Positions 13,501-23,600 of a stretch of DNA of 64,000 bases are shown one piece after another. A program made the position numbers and the translations under genes. The DNA is from Antedon bifida. Its lineage: Eukaryota > Echinodermata > Crinoidea > Comatulida > Antedonidae. The notes under the pieces are model-generated. The model had not been told where the DNA came from, ran no database searches, and saw only the letters and a list, made by a program, of their open reading frames with translations. Every line of letters starts with the position of its first letter. Within the stretch, counting starts at the first letter, position 1. The stretch lies in contig OY727093.1 in the NCBI GenBank assembly GCA_963402885.1, positions 7,079,501-7,143,500 of the forward strand, read 5' to 3'.

Positions 13501-13884
13501 GCTAAGACAATTGTATCATAACTTTTTATAAAATGCATAAATAATGTCAAATACAAATTCTTTTCCGTACACTATGGCATGAATTAAAATAGTTATTATT
13601 TATACTTGCATATTCATTAAATTTAAACCTTATATACAGAATAAATACAATTATTTATCAGGTAACGCTGATATGAGCTTGGAGATAAATGTTTTAATAT
13701 AACGGTTAATTCATGCAGGGAAGAGTTAAATTAATTTTTCCCTGATTCATTTGAATATTTAATATTCTTTAAAGAGGGGATGAAAAAGTTGTGGGAGGAT
13801 ATGCTAAATACGATAAATAAACATGTACTATTCAATTATTCTTTTCAGGCTTGGAAGCTTTTAGAAGAGATTGCAGAAAACTAA
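4586..13884 (+). CDS. tandem double-zinc-module protein, six A+B exon pairs (949 aa, unnamed family)
   Basis: I do not recognise a named family. Exons: 4586-4676, 5047-5232, 5395-5715, 6199-6336, 6939-7184, 7536-7685, 8041-8307, 10122-10259, 10533-10898, 11397-11534, 11988-12233, 12623-12778, 13119-13489, 13849-13884. Each internal boundary has AG/GT; all introns are phase 1 except the last (phase 0), and the joined frame is open from ATG 4586 to TAA. After a 30-residue leader, exons alternate type A, C-x4-H-C-x-G-W-H-C-x2-C-x11-H-x4-H, and type B, C-x-C-x9-H-[WF]-H-C-x2-C-x12/13-H-x4-H. Each has eight potential zinc ligands: a C2H2-like finger fused to a second Cys/His site. B exons also carry VHKP-x3-V-[KR]-R-[YF] and variable acidic tails. 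PPKRKK near residue 450 may be a nuclear signal. Nucleic-acid binding is inference. Confidence 0.85.
4677..5046. repeat. intron 1, rich in TAGGCCTA palindromes
   Basis: Intron 1 of the zinc-module gene is packed with AGGCCT/TAGGCCTA/CTAGGCCTAG words from 4681 to about 4950, in both orientations because the word is its own complement. The same word is clustered inside the 634-bp MITE and around 54800-55075. It has no unit of fixed length, so this is motif enrichment rather than a true tandem repeat. Confidence 0.6.
5047..5715 (+). CDS. module pair 1 (exons A1 and B1)
   Basis: A1 (5047-5232) has KCEEKEHCEGWHCPLC then H-x4-H and ends VHWASRVTIGG. B1 (5395-5715) has LLCKC, nine residues, then HWHCPFC and H-x4-H followed by KP. 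B1 carries a long Asn/Thr/Asp-rich tail with no recognised motif. The intron between them is 162 bp, the shortest in the gene. A1 is longer than the other A exons because it also encodes the linker from the N-terminal leader. Confidence 0.85.
5732..6001. mobile_element. MITE in the B1-A2 intron
   Basis: Left end CTGTATATCCTCTGG and right end GAGGATATACGGTA are inverted matches, with a further inner match of TAATCCCA/TGGGATTA. About 270 bp, no coding capacity. The right end is followed by TA, so a Tc1/mariner-type target is possible, but the left flank has no clean TA copy. Confidence 0.55.
6199..7184 (+). CDS. module pair 2 (exons A2 and B2)
   Basis: A2 (6199-6336) has RCTDPGHCAGWHCSLC, with Ser replacing the usual Pro, and ends THWACRIEVGG. 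B2 (6939-7184) has VMCKC, then HWHCHFC and an x12 finger spacing, one shorter than other B modules, then VHKP. Both exons are multiples of three (138 and 246 nt) and phase 1-1. Confidence 0.85.
6396..6514. mobile_element. 119-bp MITE with TA flanks in the A2-B2 intron
   Basis: Terminal inverted repeats TACCGTAAATCT and AGATTTACGGTA, flanked by TA on both sides, as in Tc1/mariner-type elements. The inside is a short degenerate tandem of TAATAGTAACCC. No coding capacity. Confidence 0.6.
7536..8307 (+). CDS. module pair 3 (exons A3 and B3) with basic tail
   Basis: A3 (7536-7685) has KCLEAGHCKGWHCPLC; its post-finger signature is changed to VHFGSRLEFEG (Phe for Trp). B3 (8041-8307) has VMCKC, TPRHWHCPLC and VHKP, and its tail carries PPKRKKEK, which resembles a monopartite nuclear localisation signal. 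The 1.8-kb intron after B3 hosts a foldback transposon but the exon frames are intact. Confidence 0.85.
8347..9374. mobile_element. foldback transposon with minisatellite arms
   Basis: An intronic element of about 1 kb whose ends are inverted arrays of the same 16-bp unit, CGCAAAGTCGCCCCAT: about 8354-8515 in one orientation and about 9185-9369 in the other. The outermost sequence AGTCAAGTC is shared by both ends (preceded by GGATGCT on the left, GGATCC on the right, read inward). Inner segments also pair in inverted fashion (ttttggtcgcg near 8810, cgcgaccaaag near 9075). No transposase is visible. The structure resembles Foldback-type elements, where arms of tandem repeats replace simple inverted ends. 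Confidence 0.75.
9700..9832 (-). mobile_element. tRNA-derived SINE-like fragment
   Basis: On the minus strand an A-box-like ACCGTCGAGTGGATTAGAC (near 9806-9826) is followed by a perfect B box GGTTCGAATCCC (9769-9780). The stems of a true tRNA do not form in the anticodon region, so this is more likely a tRNA-derived SINE head than a functional tRNA gene. Confidence 0.45.
10122..10898 (+). CDS. module pair 4 (exons A4 and B4)
   Basis: A4 (10122-10259) has PCELDVHCEGWHCPLC and VHWGSRVQVGG. B4 (10533-10898) has LLCKC and ASRHFHCPLC, with Phe in place of the central Trp, and EHSP instead of VHKP. Its long tail is Thr/Glu-rich with short repeats (EATEILEATEPTT), suggesting a disordered acidic linker. 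Confidence 0.85.
11397..12233 (+). CDS. module pair 5 (exons A5 and B5)
   Basis: A5 (11397-11534) has KCAETEHCEGWHCTLC and NHRSSRIEVGG (Arg for Trp). B5 (11988-12233) has ACMCR, nine residues, then HWHCPLC and THKP. All eight potential ligands are kept in both exons although the surrounding residues are the most diverged of the B set. Confidence 0.85.
12269..12378. mobile_element. short hAT-like MITE in the B5-A6 intron
   Basis: Ends CAGGGGCGGATT and the inverted AATCTGCCACTG match a CAGNGG-type terminus typical of hAT superfamily elements. About 110 bp. The flanks do not show a convincing 8-bp duplication, so the call is tentative. Confidence 0.4.
12623..13884 (+). CDS. module pair 6 and terminal exon (A6, B6, C-terminus)
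   Basis: A6 (12623-12778) has KCTLEGHCLGWHCPFC and VHWGSRIEMGG. B6 (13119-13489) has VLCKC, TPRHWHCTLC and IHKV, then an acidic tail with a small internal repeat (DEQPIREDEQPTV). B6 is the only module exon that ends in phase 0 (TGT/gtaagt). The last exon (13849-13884) adds AWKLLEEIAEN and a TAA stop. Confidence 0.8.
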
Positions 13885-14010
13885 TTTTACCACCAGTTGA
13901 AAAGTAAATACAGCCTGCTGCAACATTTTACAGACGGATGAACATTATTCTACGAGGAAAGGCTAGTCAAGATTTATCAATTTCTTAAAATGTTGACTAA
14001 TTCGTATTGT

Positions 14011-14197
14011 AACACACCTAGTTGTATTCTTGCAATTTGATTGGTTAATTTCGCATCACGTGTCATTTGGTATTAGTTCTACCTAACCTAACTATTTATT
14101 CTCAAATTATTAAAGTTGTTATTGTTATACATTAAAAGAAACTCTAACCTGCCCAGTGATATACTGGAAAATTTCAATTGTTATACTGACCTGTTAT
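14011..14197. repeat. dispersed repeat, AACACACC family, copy 1
   Basis: About 187 bp that recurs at 26327-26507 in the same orientation and in part at 17455-17522. All begin AACACACCT and share TTTGATTGGTTAAT and an E-box-like CACGTG or CACATG. It ends ATACTGACCTGTTAT. It lies just past the stop of the zinc-module gene, so it may fall in that gene's 3' UTR. Class of element unknown. Confidence 0.65.
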
Positions 14198-14274
14198 CTA
14201 ACATAAAAGTGATATCTAATGATGATAATTAACACGCTCTAATGCACGTTCAGCTTTCTGTAAACATTTTGAGA

Positions 14275-16822
14275 CAAAAATGGTTAAAAATAGAACTTCA
14301 ACTTTTAAATTCAAGAAATATTCTCACCATCCAACACATAGACATTCACTATTTGTATAATAAAATTACTATATATGCGCATTCATAGTGTTATCACTTT
14401 TTTATAGAGAGCCATAATAACCGTTGAGGTAACATCCGCAGAACATTAAAAAGGTCGAAATTTGGCCATTTTTGAAAAAATCCCTGTACTTATAGTACAG
14501 GGATTTTTTCGAAAAATGGCAAAAAATAGCAAGTTTGTAAAATTCAATTATTATGCAATAATATTGCTATATATGACCATATATTGCGTTATCATCATCT
14601 TATAGTGTCATAGAAACCAGTTAAGGCGAAAAATAAAAGGGTCGAATTTGGCCATTTTTGAAATAATCCCTGTACTATTATAGTAAAGGGATTTTTTTGA
14701 AAAATGGCCAAAATAGCTAGTTTTTAAAATTCAATTATGCGATAATATTGCTATATATGATCATATATTGTGTTATCATCCTCTTATAGTGCCATAGAAA
14801 CCAGTTATGGCGAAAAATAAAAGGGTCAAAATTTGGCCATTTTTTAAAAAATCCCTGTACTATAGTAAGGGATTTTTTCGAAAAATGGCCAAAATAGCAA
14901 GTTTTTAAAATTCAATTATTATGCAATAATATTGCTATATATGACCATATATTGCGTTATCATCATCTTATAGTGTCATAGAAACCAGTTAAGGCGAAAA
15001 ATAAAAGGGTCAAAATTTGGCCATTTTTGAAAAAATCCCTGTACTATAATAGTACATGGATTTTTTCGAAAAATGGCCAAAATAGCAAATTTTTTAAAAT
15101 TCAATTATTAGCGATAATATTGCTATATATGACCATATATTGCGTTATCATCATCTTATAGTGTCATAGAAACCAGTTAAGGCGAAAAATAAAAGGGTCA
15201 AAATTTGGCCATTTTTGAAAAAATCCCTGTACTTAGTAAGGGATTTTTTCGAAAAATGGCCAAAATAGCAAGTTTTTAAAATTCAATTATTATGCAATAA
15301 TATTGCTATATATGACCATATATTGCGTTATCATCATCTTATAGTGTCATAGAAACCAGTTAAGGCGAAAAATAAAAGGGTCAAAATTTGGCCATTTTTG
15401 AAAAAATCCCTGTACTATAGTAAGGGATTTTTTCGAAAAATGGCCAAAATAGCAAGTTTTTAAAATTCAATTATTAGCGATAATATTGCTATATATGACC
15501 ATATATTGCGTTATCATCATCTTATAGTGTCATAGAAACCAGTTAAGGCGAAAAATAAAAGGGTCAAAATTTGGCCATTTTTGAAAAAATCCCTGTACTA
15601 TAGTACAGGGATTTTTTCGAAAAAATGGCCAAAATAGCAAGTTTTTAAAATTCAATTATTATGCAATAATATTGCTATATATGACCATATATTGCGTTAT
15701 CATCATCTTATAGTGTCATAGAAACCAGTTAAGGCGAAAAATAAAAGGGTCAAAATTTGGCCATTTTTGAAAAAATCCCTGTACTATAGTACATGGATTT
15801 TTTCGAAAAATGGCCAAAATAGCAAGTTTTTAAAATTCAATTATTAGCGATAATATTGCTATATATGACCATATATTGCGTTATCATCATCTTATAGTGT
15901 CATAGAAACCAGTTAAGGCGAAAAATAAAAGGGTAAAAATTTGGCCATTTTTGAAAAAATCCCTGTACTATAGTAAGGGATTTTTTCGAAAAATGGCCAA
16001 AATAGAAAGTTTTTAAAATTCAATTATTATGCGATAATATTGCTATATATGATCATATATTGCGTTATCATCATCTTATAGTGCCATAGAAACCAGTTAA
16101 GGCGAAAAATAAAAGGGTCAAAATTTAGCCATTTTTGAAAAAATCCCTGTACTATATAGTACAGGGATTTTTTCGAAAAATGGCCAAAATAGCAAGTTTT
16201 TAAAATTCAATTATTATGCAATAATATTGCTATATATGACCATATATTGCGTTATCATCATCTTATAGTGTCATAGAAACCAGTTAAGGCGAAAAATAAA
16301 AGGGTCAAAATTTGGCCATTTTTTAAAAAATCCCTGTACTATAGTACATGGATTTTTTCGAAAAATGGCCAAAATAGCAAGTTTTTAAAATTCAGTTATT
16401 ATGCGATAATATTGCTATATATGATCATATATTGCGTTATCATCATCTTATAGTGCCATAGAAACTAGTTAAGGCGAAAAATAAAAGGGTCAAAATTTGG
16501 CCATTTTTGAAAAAATCCCTGTACTATAGGCTAGTACAGGGATTTTTTCGAAAATTGGCCAAAATAGCAAGTTTTTAAAATTCAATTATTATGCAATAAT
16601 ATTGCTATATATGACCATATATTGCGTTATCATCATCTTATAGTGTCATAGAAACCAGTTAAGGCGAAAAATAAAAGGGTCAAAATTTTGCCAATTTTGA
16701 AAAAATCCCTGTACTATAGTACAGGGATTTTTTCGAAAAATGGCCAAAATAGCAAGTTTTTAAAATTCAATTATTATGCAATAATATTGCTATATATGAT
16801 CATATACTGCGTTATCATCAAC
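14275..16822. repeat. satellite array, about 185-bp monomer with embedded hairpin
   Basis: About 13 head-to-tail monomers. Each holds a near-perfect palindrome, TTTGGCCATTTTT...AATCCCTGTACTA facing its complement, followed by AGCAAGTTTTTAAAATTC, CTATATATGA, GTTATCATCATC and AAACCAGTTAAGGCG. Neighbouring monomers alternate between a form with TATGCAATAATATTG and one with AGCGATAATATTG or ATGCGATAATATTG, so the true period is a dimer of about 370 bp. The left edge (14275-14450) is a diverged monomer and the right edge is cut off at about 16822. It lies in the convergent gap between two genes. Open frames across it are not coding. Confidence 0.9.
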
Positions 16823-17454
16823 ATGGGCCCTTTATTTATATTTTTACTGAGACTGAAACATCCGAAATAGGCAGAACTGATTAATAACTATGATTCTATT
16901 ATTTTCGATTTGTATCAAATTATCTTCAAAATCAATACAAACACTATAAAGAAATCAATAAATATTCACTATATAATTACATACATTCTTTATAGAAAGA
17001 AGGTCTTTGAATCATATCCCTGATTATTAAAAAAAAAAACCTTTGATTATTATACCGGATAACAAGGTAATCCAATAATTAAAGAAGGTAAGCATTTTTA
17101 TGATTTGAGGGAAAATAATCTTAGTTAATTCTTATGTAGTGCCTAGTATAAGCAAGATAATGAGCTGTACATAAGGTGAAGTAGAATAGAAAACATTATA
17201 TAAATGAAAACAACTTGGAAAGGAAAGTCTTCAGTTAAGAAAATGTTAATTTCGATATAAAGAATGATATGCCAACATGATGTTAATATCTCATTTGTGT
17301 GTGTACAGTATTGGTTTAATTGGAATGATTTTAGATTAGGGGGAATATAAATTTGGTAATGTCCAATACAACACTGGAATGGAACAATAATATGGCATCA
17401 ACTCATTTTTCCTAGGATTTTCCTTGTCAGACATATATATATATTATCTATTAT

Positions 17455-17522
17455 AACACACCTGCTTGTAATCTTTTCTTTTGATTGGTTAATTACGCAT
17501 CACGTGTCGTGTTATAAAATAT
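17455..17522. repeat. dispersed repeat, AACACACC family, partial copy
   Basis: Shares AACACACCTG, TTTGATTGGTTAAT and GCATCACGTGTC with the copies at 14011 and 26327, then diverges. Confidence 0.55.
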
Positions 17523-17866
17523 TATAAAATAGAGAGAGAACATTTTGTTATGCCCCAGCACCAACAGGATTTCAATATTAATCACAGAAAGACATATTTT
17601 CAAATATATTTATCATTCATTATTCACTGACATACCATTAATTTATCTGGTCAATATTATTATACATATATATTATTTAAATAAAAACATTTTCTGATAA
17701 TATCAATACGATGAATAGAATAATTTTGAACAAGAGTGTAAATCATTCTGAACTAAAAGTTAGTCCTAGAAGGATTAGAATATTATGATTGAATTCCAAT
17801 CTCAAGATTCTAATCATTATTAGCTGGCCCACTGACTTTGCTGTTATAATTTTATATACAATGGAA

Positions 17867-17872
17867 TTTATT
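17867..17872 (-). terminator. candidate poly(A) signal for Myo1b
   Basis: TTTATT on the plus strand reads AATAAA on the minus strand, about 430 bp past the Myo1b stop codon. Other AT-rich matches exist nearby, so the choice is a guess. Confidence 0.25.
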
Positions 17873-18303
17873 GGTCAAGATACTAGGCAATTAATGAGAC
17901 AGAAACGTTATCTTAATATAACAATCAATGATTCTCATATGATTGTCGTCTTTTCTATTCTGCTAGCTCTTTCACAACATATACTAATGTTACACAGCAA
18001 ATATACTAAATATAAATTTAACACAACACACAGTTGCTACAGTCTGTCCTTAATTTTCATTCCATTTTTAGTATCATTTGTTTCAAAATTTTTTTAGGAA
18101 CATTAAAAAATATAATACTTATAATTATTATTATTATGTACATAAATGTTGTCATGACGGTAAGCGAGTTTTAATCAGGCAAAATGTAATTTATGTTTTA
18201 CAATTTATACTTTACGTCTCGTAAAATTACAATCCTCTGCAAGAATTACATCGGTTTTTACCGGTTACCTTATTTGGTTTTAACTGGTTATGTTTTATGT
18301 AAG

Positions 18304-20606
18304 TCACGCCATGATATCTAAGCGCTTGCCTTTCCGTTTACATTGTGGGGCTGGATTAATTTCATGAATGTTTTTGGTACAGATAGTTGCTTGGATACTG
18401 CTTCCATTAAAATCCAGATTAAACCTTGAAAAAAAAATGATATGATACAATAAATATTAAATTATTATAAAATTACTAATATTTTTCAGAGAGCTATTTA
18501 TATAGATTTATTATAATATATACCTAGCCTAGCACCCAAAAGGATATCCTCATTATCATAAACTTTGTGCTGATTACTAGCTGCATTATTATGTTTCCAT
18601 ATAAGAATAACTATTATTATTATTATTTATTATAAAAAGTTCAAATTCATCTTGATTTAAATATATACTTAAAACAAATGTCCTTTTAGTGATCTTTATC
18701 AATACAGTGCTTTCTCACATTGTTATCAAATGTTTTGTGGCAGTAAAGTATATTAAATTATTGTGTTGATTATCAGAAGGCATGAAAACATACACTGGTA
18801 GCCTTACTAACACTAAATGGGCTTTGTATTGAATTTTTGTAGGCACATAGACAAGCCCATAGGCAGAAGGTTTAAATAAATAATAAATAAAAATCTCTTC
18901 AGGAAATATTTTGTACTTTCCAACTGCATATGGGCGTAAAATAAATATTAAAAAAATAATACACTAAATAAAAACACCACCACCCTTTCTTATCAAATAC
19001 TTTATATAAAATAAGGCTTTAAATGAACTTACCTATCTGCTATTTGAACGACATTTTGTTTACTCATCTCCATTTGTAAAGCTCGACTAAATCGTGTCAG
19101 AATTTCTATAACCTTCAGGGATATGAATACAAAGTCACCCTTCTTTGTAAATTCTCCACCCTGAAAAGTAAATGTTTTTGTTTTTATTATTAATAAAAGA
19201 TATTTGGTAAAATAATAGTCAATTTGCTATAACTCCAATATTCCTCAACAACAAATTGTCAGTGATAACTACAGAAAATTATTTAATTGAAGAAAATTAT
19301 TGGTATTTATAATTTTGCCGATATATCTGCACTTTATTGCTTCAGTCCACAGCATGCTAAACTATGTATTTTCAAAATTTAATTGTAATAAATGCATTTG
19401 ATTTGTTCAAATAAAATATAGCTTACTTTAGTAACATGTACAACAAATACACCATCACTGTATGGACTGCATGTGATCCTTGTAATCTCATTTAGTGGAA
19501 TACGATATTTGATTGCTAGCGTCTTTTGATCCATTATGAGGAATGACTTGGAACTTAGAACCAGTAACGTGTGTGTCGTCTAAACAATAAAAAAATAGTA
19601 TATTAGCTAATAAATGATATAAGCATTTTTCTAAAAAAATGTAATATATCCCTTTCACATAAAACACCATGAATAAACTCTTGGAGAGTGTCTCTGAAAT
19701 GCTAGTACTATTCTGACCATAAACAACACCAGTGTCGGTACATTGCACATTGTATCTCCGGTGTGTCTTTGGTACGTTCCAGAGTTTGAAAGCGGTGTGC
19801 AGTCAGGTGTTTTGAGTAGTTTAAATTTATAATTAACACTGGTGTTGACTATGCTTGAGTTTTGGATAATATTGTCTCTATACCTTGCCATTGTTTCTGT
19901 TAACTTTATCAACGACATCAGCAAAGTGAATCTTCTGATCTTCAGTTTGCACGGCTAACTTGCTATATTTGGTGTTGTTTCGTAACCGCACATAGTCGCC
20001 ACGGAATTGCACAGATATTCTACAAGAGTTAAAAAATAAAATATAATAGATAGGTGTCTATCTATTAATTTGATACGGATTGGCTGTGATTTACGTATGT
20101 AAATAAACTTAAACCAAGCTGTCACACCAATTTTAACAGTCTAAATATGAAATATCTCTTTATATTATTATCAATCCCAATCACCTGATCCTTTCAAATT
20201 CAATTAAGATAGGATACAAATTTCAGAATAACTTACGAGGCTGGATAACTTGATTTCTTCTCTTTGAATAGGTCACTTGCAGTGACCTTTGTCCCAAGAA
20301 CTTCTCTTTTTTGCTCATCAACTTGACTTCTGTATACGGTTGCCTATAGCATCAAAATGTAGAAATTTACAGCATTACTTTACATTATATCCTGTAATTC
20401 ATATAAACTGTAATTTAATTATGTTAAATCTATTAAGTCATTGGCTGAAATACAATAAACACAAGGATTCATACCCTCCATCGCCGGAATACATCTTTCA
20501 GCTTTAAATGCGCAGACTTGTGAATAGGTGAACATGGTGGCCAGTTCTTGTCAGTTGGCGACATGGACGGTAACTGTGTTTTTAATTTCAACAAATACTT
20601 TGAAAT
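18304..20606 (-). CDS. myo1b: Myo1b tail (TH1, lipid-binding)
   Basis: Exons 21-26. The start, [18 protein letters not shown], matches the Myo1b post-IQ segment (MPSLSPIDKNWP in vertebrates). The rest has the TH1 pattern of class I myosins, which binds acidic phospholipids through a PH-like fold: [26 protein letters not shown], then [15 protein letters not shown] and KKGDFVFIS. The C-terminus is basic, ending [12 protein letters not shown]. Confidence 0.92.
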
Positions 20607-23600
20607 CTATTTGTAAAAAATGTAAATATAAATCATTAATATTGTAAACATTTTCTGAACTAAAAGAAGAAGCACTTAACAGAGAAGTATATAAAGAAGA
20701 CTGTCATGAATCTGCCAAATGGCATTGGTGTACTAGAAAGACAAGGTTTATCTTTATACATACCACATATCGCCGCATAAAGGCAACAATCTTTGGAGCT
20801 GCATTGGCACGGAATAACTTTCTGTATTCTCTTCGTACCTATGTTGAATAAAAACATGAAAAATAATATACAAATAATGGAAGATTATGAGATTTAATGG
20901 CAAGAATTTTTTTATGAATTGAAAAGGGTCTATTCGACAAGGCGGTGCTCAAATTTGGCAGCAGTGTAGTGCAGTTATAGACAGTGCCCATTACAGAAAT
21001 CAACCAACCAAATGACAAGGATACTATGTATGCTATTATTAATGATTATACAATGTACTCACTCGCCAACCAATGAAAAACTTCTTGATAATGCCAACAG
21101 CCCAGATACACTTTGCCTCATAACGCAAACGTTTGTACTCTTTCCGTGCAAGGTATCCACGCCATAGAGACGTTATCAAGATGCATGACATTCGCATTTT
21201 TTTGTACTTTGATTTGGCTTTGTAACCTTTGTAGTGTGCAGCGATTTGCGTCACACTCGCTCGCATCTTTTGGTATTTCTTACAATCTCGATGTCCTTTG
21301 TAAATCTTCTGTATTAGTGTGGCGAGGTAGTGCATGCGATGGTGGCGTCGTTTTTCTAAGTCAAAGAGCTGTAAGACAAATTATAGATTGTTGTATTAAA
21401 TTGTATTCCACATGAAATGTATATTATTATTCAAATGAAGCTTACTTACTTACTAATAGTGCATATTAAATCATTACGGTAATGACAATCAGTTGATAAG
21501 CAAAATGTTTATTTAAAATTCTGGAAAAAAGGCAATAAATAAACAACTTACTGTTCTTGGATTCCTAATGAAAATTTTAGTTCTTCCAAAGGCATACTCC
21601 TCCTTCTTGTATCCAAGATGTTTGAAGAGTTGGACCATTCCTTCTCTGGCTGGGCCATTCCAATTCGGCCATGTCTTTGGACAGAGCATCTTGTATCGTG
21701 ATAGGCAGAGCTCATACGATTGTCTGAATGCGTAGCCTGCCCTCCTTACTCGTACATTCTCCATTAAACTATAAGTAGAAAGATATTGTCCAATGGTTAC
21801 TAGGTTGCGAGACCTTCTTTAATTTGGAGAGATGTTTGTGTTTGGTTGTTAATAAACTTAACCACTTAAAGCACACATCTATTATACTTTCCTTTGTACA
21901 TAATTGCTATGGCTTTTGATTTGATATTATAATTATTTTTATAGATTACAATAGTGTACATTAAAAATATAATTACCCTAAATATCGGACTTGGTGTCTT
22001 ACTAACGCCTCATTAAAATCATTTGGTGCTTTGTCATCATTTGGCTGTTGAAAAAAAAATTGAATTTATTGCAATGTAATATTTCCAAAAAAAATATATA
22101 TTCTTGCACAACTTTTCATACAAATATTTACAATTCAAATCAGCTTTATACTTTCTGCAACAAATACATATTGAAACGGGGTAGTTACGAAAGCTATCAC
22201 AACTGGTTGGATATATATTTGTATGTTAATTAAGTTCCTTGGTAGATCTATCAGTTGTTACTTATGGATTACGGGTCAAAATGTAATGAGTAGTTGAATT
22301 GTCTGTATACCTAAGGACCAAACATAATAGCACACCTATGATCAATATTTTGCAATATTCTAGGCCTCTTAATTTTTTAGCCAATGTATTTAATTAAATT
22401 GTTTAAAATATGTTAATATACGATAACAATAAAAACAGCAATATGATTTTCTGTATTTAGAATATAAATTGTATTTGTCATGTGTATGAGAGGTTCCAAA
22501 TACATTATTACATAGAAAGAGCAAATGAGCATCCATCATTACTGTATATATTGAGTTCACTGGGTATTGGTTAATGGTTAATTAATTCAAGTCCACTACT
22601 CACCTTAATACATCGGATGTAATTAGGATCCTTACATACTAGATTCTTCATTAACTGTGCTATAGAAGACTGAATACAAAAATAAATAAATGATAAATAA
22701 TAAAACTAAAATCTGCAATATGTATGAAATCAATTCAATTCAATATAACATTTATTCAATAATGGTAAGACAAATAATAAAAGAATAATAAACAATGAGA
22801 AACAGTAATACAATACAAAAACAAGAAGAGGTAAATAAAAGTGACTATGTTGGCCAAGGTTTTCATGATATATTTAATAGCCTTTCACACTGGGACGCAC
22901 GTATGTCATCGTCCTGGTGTGTGTAAACTTGTTTTGACTGCGTATGGAGAATGTTTATCAATATAAATAATAAAAAAATACAACAAATTATACACATGTG
23001 CAGGGTTAAAATAGACTAATGAAATCTATTTTAAAACTATGTGATCAAGTAAGTAAGTAATATTTATTGCTTTCCAAGAACAGTACAATTTATAAAACAG
23101 CATAATATATGAATGAAAATACATAGAATAATACAAATACTAAACTTGAGAAATTAAACACGGAAAGCAGGGGATCAAGAGATAGGAAAGCTGACACTCC
23201 CAGAGCAGTAATCTCACCTTAAATTGGAACGCAGTCGTTGGCGGTCGTTTCTGTGAGTTATGTTTGGGGTTGCCTTCTGGAAAGAGAGTCTTGAGTAATA
23301 GATGGTCACACTTGTACATTAATTGAGATAGATCACGGAATAACAGATCGTTGTTCTTATCAATGAAACCATTTACACAATAGTTTACCTGAAAAAACAA
23401 AAAAGTATGTTCATGTTGCTGTTTACATTAAATAGTCACTGTTTCTTCAATTGAACAGCATTTGAGAATGTGAACTGAGAGTTCATAAAGTGTTGGTAAG
23501 TTTTATCAATATTTTTACCTAGAAAAGATCTCGAAATAAAAACATCTTCAAATTTGTGAACTTACATTTCCTGCATAATGCTTTAGCCTGAAAGACTCAT

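Larger units (their letters stand above)
16823..18303. other. 3' intergenic region between convergent genes
   Basis: AT-rich DNA between the satellite and the Myo1b stop codon. Contains a partial AACACACC-family repeat at 17455-17522 and must contain the Myo1b 3' UTR. A plus-strand open frame at 17789-18097 is Ile/Leu-rich and has no supporting signal. Confidence 0.5.

Noticed and set aside
4586..13884. Ordinary C2H2 zinc-finger transcription factor of the KRAB/Kruppel type
   Set aside because: The canonical TGEKP linkers and C-x2-C-x12-H-x3-H spacing are absent, each finger is in its own exon, and each is fused to a second Cys/His site.
16688..16870. 60-residue open frame at the satellite edge
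   Set aside because: Satellite monomer sequence; the other monomers do not keep the frame.
21113..21415. 100-residue plus-strand open frame
   Set aside because: It is antisense to the Myo1b IQ exon, whose minus-strand frame is clearly the coding one.
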